From: Frankia sp. RB7
GTDB lineage: Bacteria > Pseudomonadota > Alphaproteobacteria > Rhizobiales > Xanthobacteraceae
DNA: 64,000 nucleotides
Direction of reading: 5' to 3'
NCBI GenBank assembly: GCA_030403585.1
Contig: JAUEPE010000007.1
Location: forward strand, 124,001-188,000
Under the pieces are notes generated by a model. The model was not told the DNA's origin. It was given only the letters and a program-made list of their open reading frames with translations, and ran no database searches. Below are positions 44,111-53,420 of this stretch, in pieces (positions within the stretch are counted from its first letter, which is position 1; each line of letters starts with the position of its first letter). A program made the position numbers and the translations under genes.

Positions 44111-44695
44111 TCATGTTGTCTTGGGCTGGCAGAACGAGCGCGCTTTGTCGGTCCACGCGCCGAATCCGCTGGAGACGAGATGCGCGACGATGTGGCAGAC
44201 GTAGCGCTTCTGCGCCGGTTGATTGTTGGGGCCGGCATTGTAGCGTGCGACCGCCATGGTCCAGCTTCCCTCGCGTTGCTTCAGCTCCTTGAGGAAGCGC
44301 GCGGCGTAGTCGACGTTCTTGGCCGGATCGAACATCGCCCGCACCGACGTGAATTTGTCGCCGTGGAAATAGTGATTGATCTGCATGCAGCCGAGATCGA
44401 TCAGCTTGATGCCCTTGGCTCGCATCGCCTCGAAATTCGCCATCGCATCATTCATGTCCTTGGCGAACACGGTCTGCCCTTCCGCACCGAGCGCATAGGG
44501 ATAGAGCGCGCCGCGCCGGCCGGTCTCGGTGAGGCCGACGGCATAGAGAATGCCGAGCGGAATCCCGTGCTGCTGCGAGGCGCGCGCCATCTCGCGCTCG
44601 CAGGGGCGCGCAGTGTCGGTCGCCGCCGCCTCGGCGGCGCCGGTGCTACAGATAAACAGGGCCGCGGCGAGTATGCGGTGCCACGTCCTGGTCAT
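44111..44695 (-). CDS. Lytic transglycosylase, SLT-type, flagellar
   Basis: The protein has 194 residues from ATG 44695. A signal peptide ends near 'TGAAEAAA' (about residue 25). 'YAVGLTETGRR' holds the catalytic Glu (about 57), 'LGCMQINHYFHG' and 'AVARYNAGPN' are the other SLT motifs. It probably cuts peptidoglycan for rod passage. The 5' end overlaps the fliK 3' end by 50 bases in another phase. FlgJ here lacks a muramidase domain, making this the likely substitute. Confidence 0.88.
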   Translation of the reverse strand: MTRTWHRILAAALFICSTGAAEAAATDTARPCEREMARASQQHGIPLGILYAVGLTETGRRGALYPYALGAEGQTVFAKDMNDAMANFEAMRAKGIKLIDLGCMQINHYFHGDKFTSVRAMFDPAKNVDYAARFLKELKQREGSWTMAVARYNAGPNNQPAQKRYVCHIVAHLVSSGFGAWTDKARSFCQPKTT

Positions 44696-45986
44696 GGCGT
44701 GCCTCCTGGTTGGGCTGCTGATCCTGCCGGGCTTGCCTGGCTCCGCCGTCCGATTGACCGGACGGCGTGCCTGCGCCACTGAACGCACCTTGCGACTGCG
44801 ATGATTGCTGTTGCTGGCCCGCGAGTTGCGACTGCGACTGGCCGGATCCGGCCTGGAATCCATCGAGCGAGCCGTGCTGTACGGGCGCGACGTCGGCCAC
44901 ATAGCCCGCCGACTGCATCAGGTCGCGGATCTGGTCGCGCTGCTGATCCAGCATCGTGCTGGTGTCCTTGCGTTGCGCGGCAAGCTGAACCGACACTTCG
45001 GTGCCGACGAGACGAAGGCGCACGGTGACATTGCCGAGATCCGGCGGCTCGAGATTGACGGTGAGTATCTTGACCGGCTGATCCGGTGCATTGCTCTGGG
45101 CGCCGACAAGATCGACCGGGGCGGATGCGGCCGGCGCGGGCGAGCTTTTCAGGTCCGACACCACTGCATTCGCGACCTGCTGGGTCGCGCTGAACTGTTG
45201 CACGGGAGGCAGATGCGTCTCCTGCTGAACCACCGTGACCTTGGTGGTTTCCGGCAAGGCGTCGCGGCCCGCGGACTTTGCGGCGCGCTCGACATTCGCC
45301 GTCACGGCTTCGAACCTGGATGTGGCGCCGGGCATGGCTTTCGGTTGAACGTCGCCTTCCTCCGGCATGGCCTGGAGCGTCGCCGCGGCCGGTTGCGGGC
45401 GCAGCCCAGAGGCATCGGCCGTGGAACGCGCGGCGGTCGATGACGCTGCGGCGGATCGCGCGGCATCTGCATTCGCCGCTTTTACCTCGGTGATGCTCTG
45501 AACGTCGCGCTTCGCTGCGGGAGGTCGTTCGTCGCGGGCCGAGGTGTCCTTCTTGTCGCCCGACGGCTGCGGCGTCTGCATCGTCACGGCCTGGGCCGCA
45601 GCGAGTTCCTGCCCCACCATCGTCGGAACGCTCAATCTGGCCTGGACGTCAGCCTTCGCCGTTTGATCGACCGGGTCTTTCTTGGTCGACGATTTGGGCT
45701 CCTCGGTGCGCTCGTGCACGGGCTCGTCCTTCGATGTATCGGGCTCAGTCAGCTGAGCCAGGCGCGGGCGTACCGAAGCAGCTTTTGCGGCAGTGTCGCC
45801 GCCCTGATCGTTCAGCGCCCGCTTGGCCATGTTCGAGACCGTGTGGAGCAGATCGTGAAACGATGAATCGTCAGCCGTTTTCGCACCCGTCGTCGCCGTG
45901 CCCTTTGCCGAGCGTGACACCCCGCGCGTAAGGCTTTCGGCGAGGCCTGCGAACAGCTGTCCGGAAGTTCCGCTAAGCTTGGTCAT
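44646..45986 (-). CDS. fliK: Flagellar hook-length control protein FliK
   Basis: The 446-residue protein has a long Ala/Thr/Glu-rich, low-complexity N-terminal part and a conserved C-terminal core 'ILTVNLEPPDLGNVTVRLRL' followed by 'LDQQRDQIRDLMQSAGYVAD', the Flg_hook domain. The tail is Gln/Ser/Gly-rich. It measures hook length and switches export substrate. It overlaps motC by four bases and the transglycosylase gene by 50 bases. Confidence 0.88.
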   Translation of the reverse strand: MTKLSGTSGQLFAGLAESLTRGVSRSAKGTATTGAKTADDSSFHDLLHTVSNMAKRALNDQGGDTAAKAASVRPRLAQLTEPDTSKDEPVHERTEEPKSSTKKDPVDQTAKADVQARLSVPTMVGQELAAAQAVTMQTPQPSGDKKDTSARDERPPAAKRDVQSITEVKAANADAARSAAASSTAARSTADASGLRPQPAAATLQAMPEEGDVQPKAMPGATSRFEAVTANVERAAKSAGRDALPETTKVTVVQQETHLPPVQQFSATQQVANAVVSDLKSSPAPAASAPVDLVGAQSNAPDQPVKILTVNLEPPDLGNVTVRLRLVGTEVSVQLAAQRKDTSTMLDQQRDQIRDLMQSAGYVADVAPVQHGSLDGFQAGSGQSQSQLAGQQQQSSQSQGAFSGAGTPSGQSDGGARQARQDQQPNQEARHDQDVAPHTRRGPVYL

Positions 45987-47167
45987 GGACGGCGATCCTT
46001 GGTGAGAAGCTCCAGTTCGCCGAGCTGGGTCTGGGCGCGCGCAAGCATCGTGTTCGACGACGCCAGATCGATCCGCGCCGGCGTGGGCGGCGGCTTGTCG
46101 GCCGACATGGCAGCAGCCGGACCTGCAATCGGCTTGCGAACGTCGAGCGCGAGCTGGAGAGTTGCATTGAGAAGCAGGACGTCGCGCGCCGCCAACTTCA
46201 CCCGGTCGAGTGCCTTCAGCTCGGCAAAGCCGCCGTCATATTCGCCCGTGAGCGCGCGGGATGCGCCGCGGTAGAAATGGGCGCGCTCGCGATCGGGCGT
46301 GGCATCGGCGCTGAGCGTCAGTGCCCGCTCGCTGGCGAGCCGGGTCACGGTGAGTTTGCCGCGAACCAGCGCGCCGCGCGCGATCACCAGATAGAGCTTG
46401 AGGCGGCTGGCGCGGTCGACCTGTTCCAGCAGCGCCGCGACCCGTGCAAAGCGGCGATCATCCAGCGCAAGACTCGATTGCGTCAGGCCGGTGGAGAAGC
46501 GTTGCCAGAAATCGCCGGCATAGACCGAGTTGCGGTAGTGGCGGATATAGGCCAGCGTCAGGAACTCGAACTTGTCGAAATCCTCCGCCTGCCCGACCAG
46601 CAGGATCTCGCGCCGCAGCGCCGCCTCTTCGACCAACGTGCCCGGCAGCAGCAGGCGCGCGTCGTCGAGACGGTCGATCGCGAGCGAGGCCTCGGAACGA
46701 GCTAACAACGCTCCCTGGACCAGTGCGACCTGCCCGCCCATGCCGGACGAGATCGTGCGCGGCTTGATGTCCTTGAGCAGATCCCTCGCCTCGTCCTGCC
46801 GGCCTTCGACGTAAGCAAGCGCGCCGTCGAACAGCAGCGAATCCACATTGATCTTGTCGCGCGGCAGCTTGCGGACGATCTGCGGGGCGCCTCCGCTGAG
46901 CAGATAGATCACGACCGCCTGGCCGTTCTGCGGATTGCTCCACACGCTCGCGTCGGCGGCGAGAAATTTTTCGCCGATTTGCCGGATCAGCGCGATGTGG
47001 CTGGCATGCGCCGCGGTGTCGCCATTGGCGATGCCGTCCTGCACCGCCTGCAGCGCGCGGACGAGCTCAAACGGCTCCCCGGACGGCGCTGCCGGTTCGG
47101 CAGATGCGCGTGTCGCCGCGAGCGACAGCACTATCAGCAACGCGGCGCGGAGCAGCGGCCTGGTCAA
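45983..47167 (-). CDS. motC: Motility protein MotC
   Basis: I set the start at TTG 47167, which overlaps the motB stop (TTGA), giving 394 residues. A longer frame to 47344 runs through the motB gene. A signal peptide ('LLRAALLIVLSLAATRASA') precedes a helical periplasmic domain ('FELVRALQAVQDGIANGDTA', 'HASHIALIRQIGEKFLAA'). MotC is known in Rhizobiaceae to bind MotB in the periplasm and influence motor speed. It lies between motB and fliK. Confidence 0.85.
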   Translation of the reverse strand: MTRPLLRAALLIVLSLAATRASAEPAAPSGEPFELVRALQAVQDGIANGDTAAHASHIALIRQIGEKFLAADASVWSNPQNGQAVVIYLLSGGAPQIVRKLPRDKINVDSLLFDGALAYVEGRQDEARDLLKDIKPRTISSGMGGQVALVQGALLARSEASLAIDRLDDARLLLPGTLVEEAALRREILLVGQAEDFDKFEFLTLAYIRHYRNSVYAGDFWQRFSTGLTQSSLALDDRRFARVAALLEQVDRASRLKLYLVIARGALVRGKLTVTRLASERALTLSADATPDRERAHFYRGASRALTGEYDGGFAELKALDRVKLAARDVLLLNATLQLALDVRKPIAGPAAAMSADKPPPTPARIDLASSNTMLARAQTQLGELELLTKDRRP

Positions 47168-48483
47168 GGGCGCTTCTCCCGGATCAGGATCTCGATCCGT
47201 CGATTCTGCGCGGCGGCCGGATCGTTCTGAAGCTTTGGCCGGCGATCGGCATAGCCTTCGACGTGCTCGATCCGCTGCGCGTCGACGCCGGAGCGAACCA
47301 GCATGTAGTAAGCCATCTGCGCGCGCGCCGTGGACAGCCGCCAATTGTCGTAACTATCCGATTTGTAGGGCCGATTGTCGGTATGACCGCGGACGATGAT
47401 CAAGCCGCGGCGCTTCGCGATCAGCGGGCCGATCTTGTCGATGACGCGAACGAGCTCGGGCCGCGGCTCGGCCGAGCCGACCGCGAACATGCCGAAGCTC
47501 GCATCGTCGGTCAGGCTGACCAGCAGACCCTCCTCGACCTGCCGGACCTCGGCCACCGGCCCGGCGCCGGCCTTGATATCCGACAGGGCATCGGCGATCG
47601 CAGACTGAAGCTGCTTGACCGTCGGTTGCTGGGCCTGGGCCGCGTCACGCGGCTCGGATTCCTTTGGAGCGTCGGTGGGACGTGCCTGCGGCGCGGCGTT
47701 GGCCTGAAGGTTGGCCTGCGTGTTCGGTTGAACGCTGCCGTCGCGCGCAGACGATGATGGCGCCGGTCCCGGCGGCAGCAACGGCGACTGGCTCGTGGAC
47801 GACGCCTGCGCGTCGGGGGCCACGCTGCCGCCGGCATCATCGGTTCTGCCGCGACGCGGCTCGCCCTGATTTGTACCGGCCGGATTGTCGCGCGCGGAAG
47901 CATTCGGCTTCGGCTCGCCCTCCATGATCCTGTCGGCTTCCTTCGAAGCTTCGGGCGCGAGCTTCCAATAGCCCGGATCGAACGGATCGCGATAGGCATC
48001 ACCGCCCTTGAGTCCGTCCTCTTCCGCAGAGGTCGTAGCACCGGCGCGCCGCTGGCCCGAGGCCTGATTCGAGCTCGCCGCGATTTCGGCGAGCGTTGCG
48101 TAGGGATCGCGGAACAGAACCTTCTCTTCGTAAAAGGGCGGCTTCTCGGCCGTCGGCGAGTCGCCACGGCGCTCCTCGTTCGGCCCTGATGGCTGACGCT
48201 TGCCGTCCTGGCCTTCGAACGTAGTCGGCTCCTTCTTGGTGAGGTCCTTCAGGCCCTTCGGCGCGGGTGCGTTCTCGGCGAGCTTGATCGGGTTGAAGTA
48301 GCTCGCAACCACCTGCTTCTGGTCCTGGTTGAGCGCATTGAGCAGCCACATCACCAGAAAGAACGCCATCATCGCGGTCATGAAGTCCGCGTAGGCGATC
48401 TTCCAAACGCCACCGTGCGGCTTCTCGTCTTCGAAAGCGCTCCGCCGGCGGATAATGACGAGCTCGTGCTTGACCTCCTCCAT
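47164..48483 (-). CDS. motB: Flagellar stator protein MotB
   Basis: The 439-residue protein has one membrane helix 'IAYADFMTAMMAFFLVMWLL' with the proton-binding Asp about residue 33. A long Pro/Ala-rich linker follows, then an OmpA-like peptidoglycan-binding domain ('GLIIVRGHTDNRPYKSDSYD', 'RIEHVEGYADRRP'). The linker is much longer than in E. coli MotB (308 residues in all), as in other rhizobial MotB proteins that also use MotC. Its partner motA is not in the window. Confidence 0.92.
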   Translation of the reverse strand: MEEVKHELVIIRRRSAFEDEKPHGGVWKIAYADFMTAMMAFFLVMWLLNALNQDQKQVVASYFNPIKLAENAPAPKGLKDLTKKEPTTFEGQDGKRQPSGPNEERRGDSPTAEKPPFYEEKVLFRDPYATLAEIAASSNQASGQRRAGATTSAEEDGLKGGDAYRDPFDPGYWKLAPEASKEADRIMEGEPKPNASARDNPAGTNQGEPRRGRTDDAGGSVAPDAQASSTSQSPLLPPGPAPSSSARDGSVQPNTQANLQANAAPQARPTDAPKESEPRDAAQAQQPTVKQLQSAIADALSDIKAGAGPVAEVRQVEEGLLVSLTDDASFGMFAVGSAEPRPELVRVIDKIGPLIAKRRGLIIVRGHTDNRPYKSDSYDNWRLSTARAQMAYYMLVRSGVDAQRIEHVEGYADRRPKLQNDPAAAQNRRIEILIREKRP

Positions 48484-48490
48484 GGTGAGA

Positions 48491-49186
48491 CTACCGGCGC
48501 GCCTCTTTCAGCCGATCCATCCAGGTCGAGATCTGCGTCTCGATCGTGGTCTGATCGGCGAGGACGCGGACCTCGACGGTGTCTGCGGACTGGTATTCGA
48601 CGCCAGAACGGCCGGCCAGATTGAGTTGCGTCCTGACGAGGTCGATGAGCTCGCTGGGTCCGGTGACGCGAAAAGCCGGCACTGGAGAACTCGAGGTCAG
48701 CGCCGAGATCTGCTCGACCAGGGATTCGATCGCCTTGTCGCGGACCGCATCGGCGAGGAACGGCAGCAATATCCGCGCGACCGAGCTTGCAATGTTGCTC
48801 TCGATCTCGCGGCAGGCCGTGTCAAAACCGTTGACGATCGCAACCGCCTGCTGGTCGGACCATTTGGCCCGCTCCTCGCCGAGCCGGATCGCGCTGCGGA
48901 CGCGCTCTTCGGCGAGCCTGGATTCGCCTTCCGCAAGGCCCGCGGTATGGCCGCGTCGATAGGCGTCTTCGAGCAGATTGACCGGAGCGGCTTCCGGCGC
49001 GGGCGCCGGAGGCGGCTGAAGTTGGGGCTGCGCCTGACGCTGCGCTTGAGGCTGCGATTGAGGCTCACGCCGGACCTCCTTTCTCGCCAGGACATCCTGG
49101 ATCTTGGGCGGCGGAGGCGGCGGCGGCGACTTGGCCCGGCCGTTCGCGTCGAATTGCGTCAGGAGTTTTCCGATTGCCGCGTTCAT
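48491..49186 (-). CDS. FliH-like flagellar export protein
   Basis: The 231-residue protein has an N-terminal disordered segment with eight consecutive prolines and a Gln/Pro-rich stretch, then 'LLEDAYRRGHTAGLAEGESR', an amphipathic helix typical of FliH. The C-terminal domain ('VVEDRVRDKAI'-like 'LADAVRDKAIESLVEQISAL') is globular. FliH regulates the FliI ATPase and links it to the C-ring. It overlaps the fliF stop by four bases. Assignment by pattern and place. Confidence 0.68.
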   Translation of the reverse strand: MNAAIGKLLTQFDANGRAKSPPPPPPPKIQDVLARKEVRREPQSQPQAQRQAQPQLQPPPAPAPEAAPVNLLEDAYRRGHTAGLAEGESRLAEERVRSAIRLGEERAKWSDQQAVAIVNGFDTACREIESNIASSVARILLPFLADAVRDKAIESLVEQISALTSSSPVPAFRVTGPSELIDLVRTQLNLAGRSGVEYQSADTVEVRVLADQTTIETQISTWMDRLKEARR

Positions 49187-50808
49187 GCCGCCTCCTCGCG
49201 TCGCATCCAGTCTTTAAGGATTGCTGCCGCCTGCATCTGATCGAGGCGGACGATCTGCTCCAGCCGCTTCTGCGGCGTACGCTGCATCTTGCCTTCGAGG
49301 TCCTCGACGAGGTTGAGCTCGGGATCCTGGCTGTCGGCCAAAGCAAGGGCTGTAGCAGCCTCGAGCTCGGCGGCCTCGGCAGCCTCGGTCTGCTCCTGCG
49401 CCGCGCGATGAGTCAGAATGCCGTTGACCGCGGGCCGAAGCCCGAACCAGACCAGCATAGAAGCGACGGCCAGGATCGTCACCGCGTTGATGACGCTGCC
49501 GAGCTGCTTGTTCATCATCTCGACGAAGCTGATCGGCGGCACCGGCGCGAGCTCGCGCGAGCCCTCCACGAAGTCGACCGCAGTCACCTGGATCTGGTCG
49601 CCGCGCGCCTTGTCCAGTCCGCCGGCGGTCGCTGCGAGCTGGCTGATCTCGGCGAGCTTGCTGTCGACAATGGCCTGGTTGGTCTTATCGCCGAGGTCGG
49701 CGACGAGCCGTGCGCGGTTGACCAGGACGGCGATGAAGAGCTTCTTGACCGAGTAACCGTCGCTGACCGTCGTCGTGGTCTTGGACGAGACCTCGAAATT
49801 GGTAACGTCTTCGCGACGCGTCTTGTCCTCGCTGGAGTTTTTGGTGCCGCCGGCGTTGACCTGCTGGTCCGGAAGGTTCTGCTGGACGGTCGTCGGCGTC
49901 GAACGGTCCGCGTTCGACGACTTTTCGTTTTCGCGGACATTGCGGACCGAACGCTCGGCGCGGGTTTCGGGATCGTAGACCGTCTCGTTGATCTGGCGCT
50001 TGTCGGTGGAAAGCTGCGGAGCGACGCTGACCTCGAAATTGTCCAGGCCGAGATACGGCGTCAGCGCCTTGCGGATGTTTTCCTGCACCATTCCGCCGAC
50101 CGTCTTCTGGAGGCTCGCCATCCTGGTCGGCGCGGCGCTGGCCTCGTCTTCTTCGGCCAGAAGCATCGTGCCGTCAGCGTCGAGCACGATGACCTTGTCG
50201 CGCGTCATGCCGGGAATGGCCGCCGCGACGAGGTGGCGGATCGACTGCGCCGTGCGCGCCTCGAGCGCACCGTCGGTACGCAGCACGACCGACGCGGAGG
50301 GCGGCTGCTGCGTCGCACGGAACGAGCCGCGTACCGGCATCACGATGTGCACCCGCGCCGCTTTGACGCCCTTCATCAGCTGAACGGTGCGCGCGATCTC
50401 GCCCTCGAGCGCGCGAAGCTTGGTGACCTCCTGCATGAAGGAGGTCAGTCCGAGCGATCCGATCTTGTCGAACAGCTCGTAGCCGGAGTTGGCGCTGGTC
50501 GGCAGCCCCTTCTCGGCCAGCAGCATCCGCGCCTGCGCGGTCTGGCTCGGCCGTACCGAGACGGCATCGCCGGCTGCGCTGATATCGAAGGCAATGTTCT
50601 GCTCGCGCAGCGCGGCGCCGATACGCGTGACGTCTTCCCGGTTCAGGCCGGTATAGAGGGATTCGAATTCCGGCCGGCTCAGGTAATAAGCACCCCCGAC
50701 CACGGTGACGAGGACGGCGAAGCCGATCAATCCCAAGGCCATCAGACGTCGCGGCCCAAGTTCCAGCAGATTGTTGAGCAGCTGCTGTAGCTGCGCGCGA
50801 CTGAACAT
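49183..50808 (-). CDS. fliF: Flagellar MS-ring protein FliF
   Basis: The protein has 541 residues from ATG 50808, which follows GAGG; a GTG at 50841 would add 11. Two membrane helices ('LMALGLIGFAVLVTVVGGAY' near the N-terminus and 'VINAVTILAVASMLVWFGLR' near residue 430) flank the periplasmic ring domain ('SRPEFESLYTGLNREDVTRI', 'GYELFDKIGSLGLTSFMQEV'). FliF is the base on which the flagellum is built. It is the first gene after the flagellins and probably starts its own transcript from the 305-base gap before 51114. Confidence 0.94.
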   Translation of the reverse strand: MFSRAQLQQLLNNLLELGPRRLMALGLIGFAVLVTVVGGAYYLSRPEFESLYTGLNREDVTRIGAALREQNIAFDISAAGDAVSVRPSQTAQARMLLAEKGLPTSANSGYELFDKIGSLGLTSFMQEVTKLRALEGEIARTVQLMKGVKAARVHIVMPVRGSFRATQQPPSASVVLRTDGALEARTAQSIRHLVAAAIPGMTRDKVIVLDADGTMLLAEEDEASAAPTRMASLQKTVGGMVQENIRKALTPYLGLDNFEVSVAPQLSTDKRQINETVYDPETRAERSVRNVRENEKSSNADRSTPTTVQQNLPDQQVNAGGTKNSSEDKTRREDVTNFEVSSKTTTTVSDGYSVKKLFIAVLVNRARLVADLGDKTNQAIVDSKLAEISQLAATAGGLDKARGDQIQVTAVDFVEGSRELAPVPPISFVEMMNKQLGSVINAVTILAVASMLVWFGLRPAVNGILTHRAAQEQTEAAEAAELEAATALALADSQDPELNLVEDLEGKMQRTPQKRLEQIVRLDQMQAAAILKDWMRREEAA

Positions 50809-51053
50809 ATGACCTCGTACCAATGCGAACGGTGAGGACACTCCGCTGTCAACCTTGTCTGAAGGTTGCGCGCAAACGCGAATGTGTCGCTTCGCAGGCG
50901 AGGCGTTGCAATTTTACAGGAATCTCGGGCGACGCACGCAGGTCGATGGCAACGAGCGGACGATCGAAAGCGTTACCGCGCGATCGGCTGCAGCGTATTG
51001 CATCAGGTCTGGCGTCGGGAGGTCGATTACGGGCACATCATGCGCCATCACTT

Positions 51054-51096
51054 CCGCCGGTCACGGCGGGGACCGTGCTCCCTTGGGAGCACGGTC
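51054..51096 (-). terminator. Hairpins downstream of the first-listed flagellin gene
   Basis: In the leftward direction, GACCGTGCTCCC-TT-GGGAGCACGGTC (51071-51096, 12 perfect pairs) is followed by CCGCCG-N4-CGGCGG (51054-51069). No T-run follows, so it may act as a processing or partial termination signal rather than a classical terminator. It is 17 bases after the flagellin stop. Confidence 0.6.
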
Positions 51097-51113
51097 GTGT
51101 TCGAAGCGGGAGC

Positions 51114-52022
51114 TTACTTGAACAGCGAGAGGATGCTCTGGCTGTTCTGGTTGGCAATCGAGAGCGCCTGAACGCCGAGCTGCTGCTGGGTCTGGAGCGC
51201 CTGGAGGCGGGTGGATTCCGCGTTCATGTCGGCATCGACGAGCTGACCGACACCGCGCGTCACCGAGTCCATCAGGGTCTTGACGAAGTCGGTGTTGGTC
51301 GCGATGCGGTTCTTGACGGCACCGAGGTCGGCGGCAGCCGAGGCCACCGAATTGAGCGCAGCAGTCACCTGCGTGATATAGGCGCTGAGCGTGGCCTGGT
51401 CGGTCGCCGCGTCGGTCAGCGTGGTGATGTCGATCGTGTTGACCGACGCACCGCCGCTCACCGTGTCCAGGATGCCGGTGGTGGACGTGCTGTAGAGCGA
51501 GTAGTTGGAGATCGTCAGGGTGATGGAGCCGATCGTCGGCGTGCCACCAACGCGGGAGAACGACGACACGAGGTCGAAGGTCGCGGGCGTTGCCGTCGTC
51601 ACGCTCAGCCAGTTCACGCCGTTGAAGGTTGCCGCATCGGCGGTGCCCTTCATCTGCTGCTGGATCTGGGTGATGTCAGCCTGGATCTTGGTGCGATCGA
51701 TACCGGCGGTCTTGGCTTCGACCAGCAGCGCCTGGAGCTTGGTCAGGCCGCCGGTGCTGTCGCCGACAACCGCGGTCAGAGCGGTATATTCGGTGTCGAC
51801 GGTCGCAGCCGACAGGCCGAGCGAGTCGGAGACGGCGGAGAGTGCGGCGTTGTCGGCGCGCATCGAGGTTGCAATCGACCAGTAGGCGGCGTTGTCCGAA
51901 GCCGTGGCCACGCGCTGACCGGTCGAGATGCGGTTTTCGGTGGTCTGGAGGCTGGAGCTGACGTTGCGCAGCGTCTGCAGCGCGGTCATTGCCGCGGAGT
52001 TGGTGAGCAGGCTAGAACTCAT
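51114..52022 (-). CDS. Flagellin (copy nearest fliF)
   Basis: The protein has 302 residues from ATG 52022, the position giving the flagellin N-terminus 'MSSSLLTNSAAMTALQTLRN'; the longer frame to 52076 reads through the leader. The conserved N-terminal ('ENRISTGQRVATASDNAAYW') and C-terminal ('QLGVQALSIANQNSQSILSL') D0/D1 helices enclose a short middle domain. It differs from the copy at 52300 at only about eight residues. The size suits lateral-type flagellin (LafA of Bradyrhizobium diazoefficiens). Confidence 0.93.
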   Translation of the reverse strand: MSSSLLTNSAAMTALQTLRNVSSSLQTTENRISTGQRVATASDNAAYWSIATSMRADNAALSAVSDSLGLSAATVDTEYTALTAVVGDSTGGLTKLQALLVEAKTAGIDRTKIQADITQIQQQMKGTADAATFNGVNWLSVTTATPATFDLVSSFSRVGGTPTIGSITLTISNYSLYSTSTTGILDTVSGGASVNTIDITTLTDAATDQATLSAYITQVTAALNSVASAAADLGAVKNRIATNTDFVKTLMDSVTRGVGQLVDADMNAESTRLQALQTQQQLGVQALSIANQNSQSILSLFK

Positions 52023-52027
52023 GTTTG

Positions 52028-52105
52028 ACGTCCCCTGAAAACGATTTGAAATTTTTGGGACATACCGGGCTTGCACCGGTACGAGAGGGCGGCATCATGC
52101 CTTTG
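52028..52105 (-). promoter_or_regulatory. Conserved flagellin mRNA leader with a predicted SD-masking helix
   Basis: Read leftward: CAAAGGCATGATGCCGCCC, a variable few bases, then TACCGG-TGCAAGC-CCGGTA (52081 to 52063), then ATGTCCC (52063 to 52057), about 22 bases, then GGGACGT (52034 to 52028) holding the Shine-Dalgarno. ATGTCCC can pair with GGGACGT (one G-U). The same layout occurs at the other two flagellin genes. It could be the flg-Rhizobiales RNA motif or a similar one; this cannot be confirmed here. Confidence 0.72.
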
Positions 52106-52240
52106 AGTTGCGAAAAAGCGCGCTCAACCTGTCGTAACGGCGGCGATAGCACGCGAAGTTTGCGCGAGGCTTGCGGCTCTGTGACCGGACCGCAATTCGA
52201 GGCACGAAATCGCGCCTTTGACGCCCGAACAACGCACGCC

Positions 52241-52282
52241 AAAATGAAAAAGGGGCCGCGCTTCGCGAGAAGCGCGGCCCCC
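52241..52282 (-). terminator. Rho-independent terminator of the middle flagellin gene
   Basis: GGGGCCGCGCTT-CGCGAG-AAGCGCGGCCCC (52252-52281, 12 pairs) lies 18 bases after the flagellin stop at 52300. In the leftward direction it is followed by TTTTTCATTTT, a typical terminator tract. Confidence 0.85.
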
Positions 52283-52299
52283 TTAGATGGTTTTCAGGC

Positions 52300-53208
52300 T
52301 TAGCGGAACAGCGAGAGGATGCTCTGGCTGTTCTGGTTGGCGATCGAGAGCGCCTGAACGCCGAGCTGCTGCTGGGTCTGGAGTGCCTGAAGGCGGGTAG
52401 ATTCCGCGTTCATGTCGGCGTCGACGAGCTGACCGACACCGCGATTCACCGAGTCCATCAGGGTCTTGACGAAGTCCGTGTTGGTCGAGATGCGGTTCTT
52501 GACGGCACCGAGGTCGGCGGCGGCCGAAGCCACCGAGTTGATCGCAGCAGTCACCTGCGTGATGTAGGCGCTGAGCGTGGCCTGGTCAGTCGCCGCGTCG
52601 GTCAGCGTGGTGATGTCGATCGTGTCGACCGACGCACCGCCGCTCACCGTGTCCAGAATGCCCGTGGTAGACGTGCTGTAGAGCGAGTAGTTGGAGATCG
52701 TCAGGGTGATGGAGCCGATGGTCGGCGTGCCACCAACGCGGGAGAACGACGACACCAGGTCGAAGGTCGCGGGCGTTGCCGTCGTCACGCTCAGCCAGTT
52801 CACGCCGTTGAAGGTTGCCGCATCGGCGGTGCCCTTCATCTGCTGCTGGATCTGGGTGATGTCGGCCTGGATCTTGGTGCGGTCGATACCGGCGGTCTTG
52901 GCTTCGACCAGCAGCGACTGCAGCTTGGTGAGGCCGCCGGTGCTGTCGCCGACAACCGCGGTCAGAGCGGTATATTCGGTGTCGACGGTCGCAGCCGACA
53001 GACCGAGCGAGTCGGAGACGGCGGAGAGTGCGGCGTTGTCCGCACGCATCGACGTCGCGATCGACCAGTAGGCAGCGTTGTCCGAAGCGGTGGCCACGCG
53101 CTGGCCGGTCGAGATCCGGTTTTCGGTCGTCTGCAAGCTCATGCTGACGTTGCGGAGGGTCTGCAGCGCGGTCATTGCTGCGGAATTGGTAAGCAGACTT
53201 GAACCCAT
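52300..53208 (-). CDS. Flagellin (middle copy)
   Basis: The protein has 302 residues from ATG 53208. It is nearly identical to the copy at 51114 (about eight substitutions, for example NVSMSL for NVSSSL, and SVDTID for SVNTID). N- and C-terminal flagellin helices are intact. Its upstream region is also closely similar to that of copy 1 for about 150 bases, so gene and promoter were duplicated together. The last 78 bases of gene plus terminator are identical to those of the third copy. Confidence 0.93.
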   Translation of the reverse strand: MGSSLLTNSAAMTALQTLRNVSMSLQTTENRISTGQRVATASDNAAYWSIATSMRADNAALSAVSDSLGLSAATVDTEYTALTAVVGDSTGGLTKLQSLLVEAKTAGIDRTKIQADITQIQQQMKGTADAATFNGVNWLSVTTATPATFDLVSSFSRVGGTPTIGSITLTISNYSLYSTSTTGILDTVSGGASVDTIDITTLTDAATDQATLSAYITQVTAAINSVASAAADLGAVKNRISTNTDFVKTLMDSVNRGVGQLVDADMNAESTRLQALQTQQQLGVQALSIANQNSQSILSLFR

Positions 53209-53212
53209 TTTG

Positions 53213-53288
53213 ATGTCCCTTTGAAGATTGAGTTGTTTGGGGACATACCGGACTTGCACCGGTACGACAGGGCGGCGTCATGCCTTTG
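53213..53288 (-). promoter_or_regulatory. Conserved flagellin mRNA leader with a predicted SD-masking helix (middle copy)
   Basis: Read leftward: CAAAGGCATGACGCCGCCC, then TACCGG-TGCAAGT-CCGGTA (53264 to 53246), then ATGTCCC (53246 to 53240), then GGGACAT (53219 to 53213), which pairs perfectly with ATGTCCC over seven bases and includes the Shine-Dalgarno. The A/T change in the first block and the loop change T for C leave both stems intact. Confidence 0.75.
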
Positions 53289-53420
53289 GGCTACGGAAAA
53301 GCGGTTAGGCCCAACCTGTCGTAGCGGTGACCGTAACGCGCGAAGCTTGTGCGAGGCTTGTGGCTCTGTGTCTTGGCCGCAACAGGGCGGCCGAAATTGC
53401 GATGTTCGCGGGACGACACG

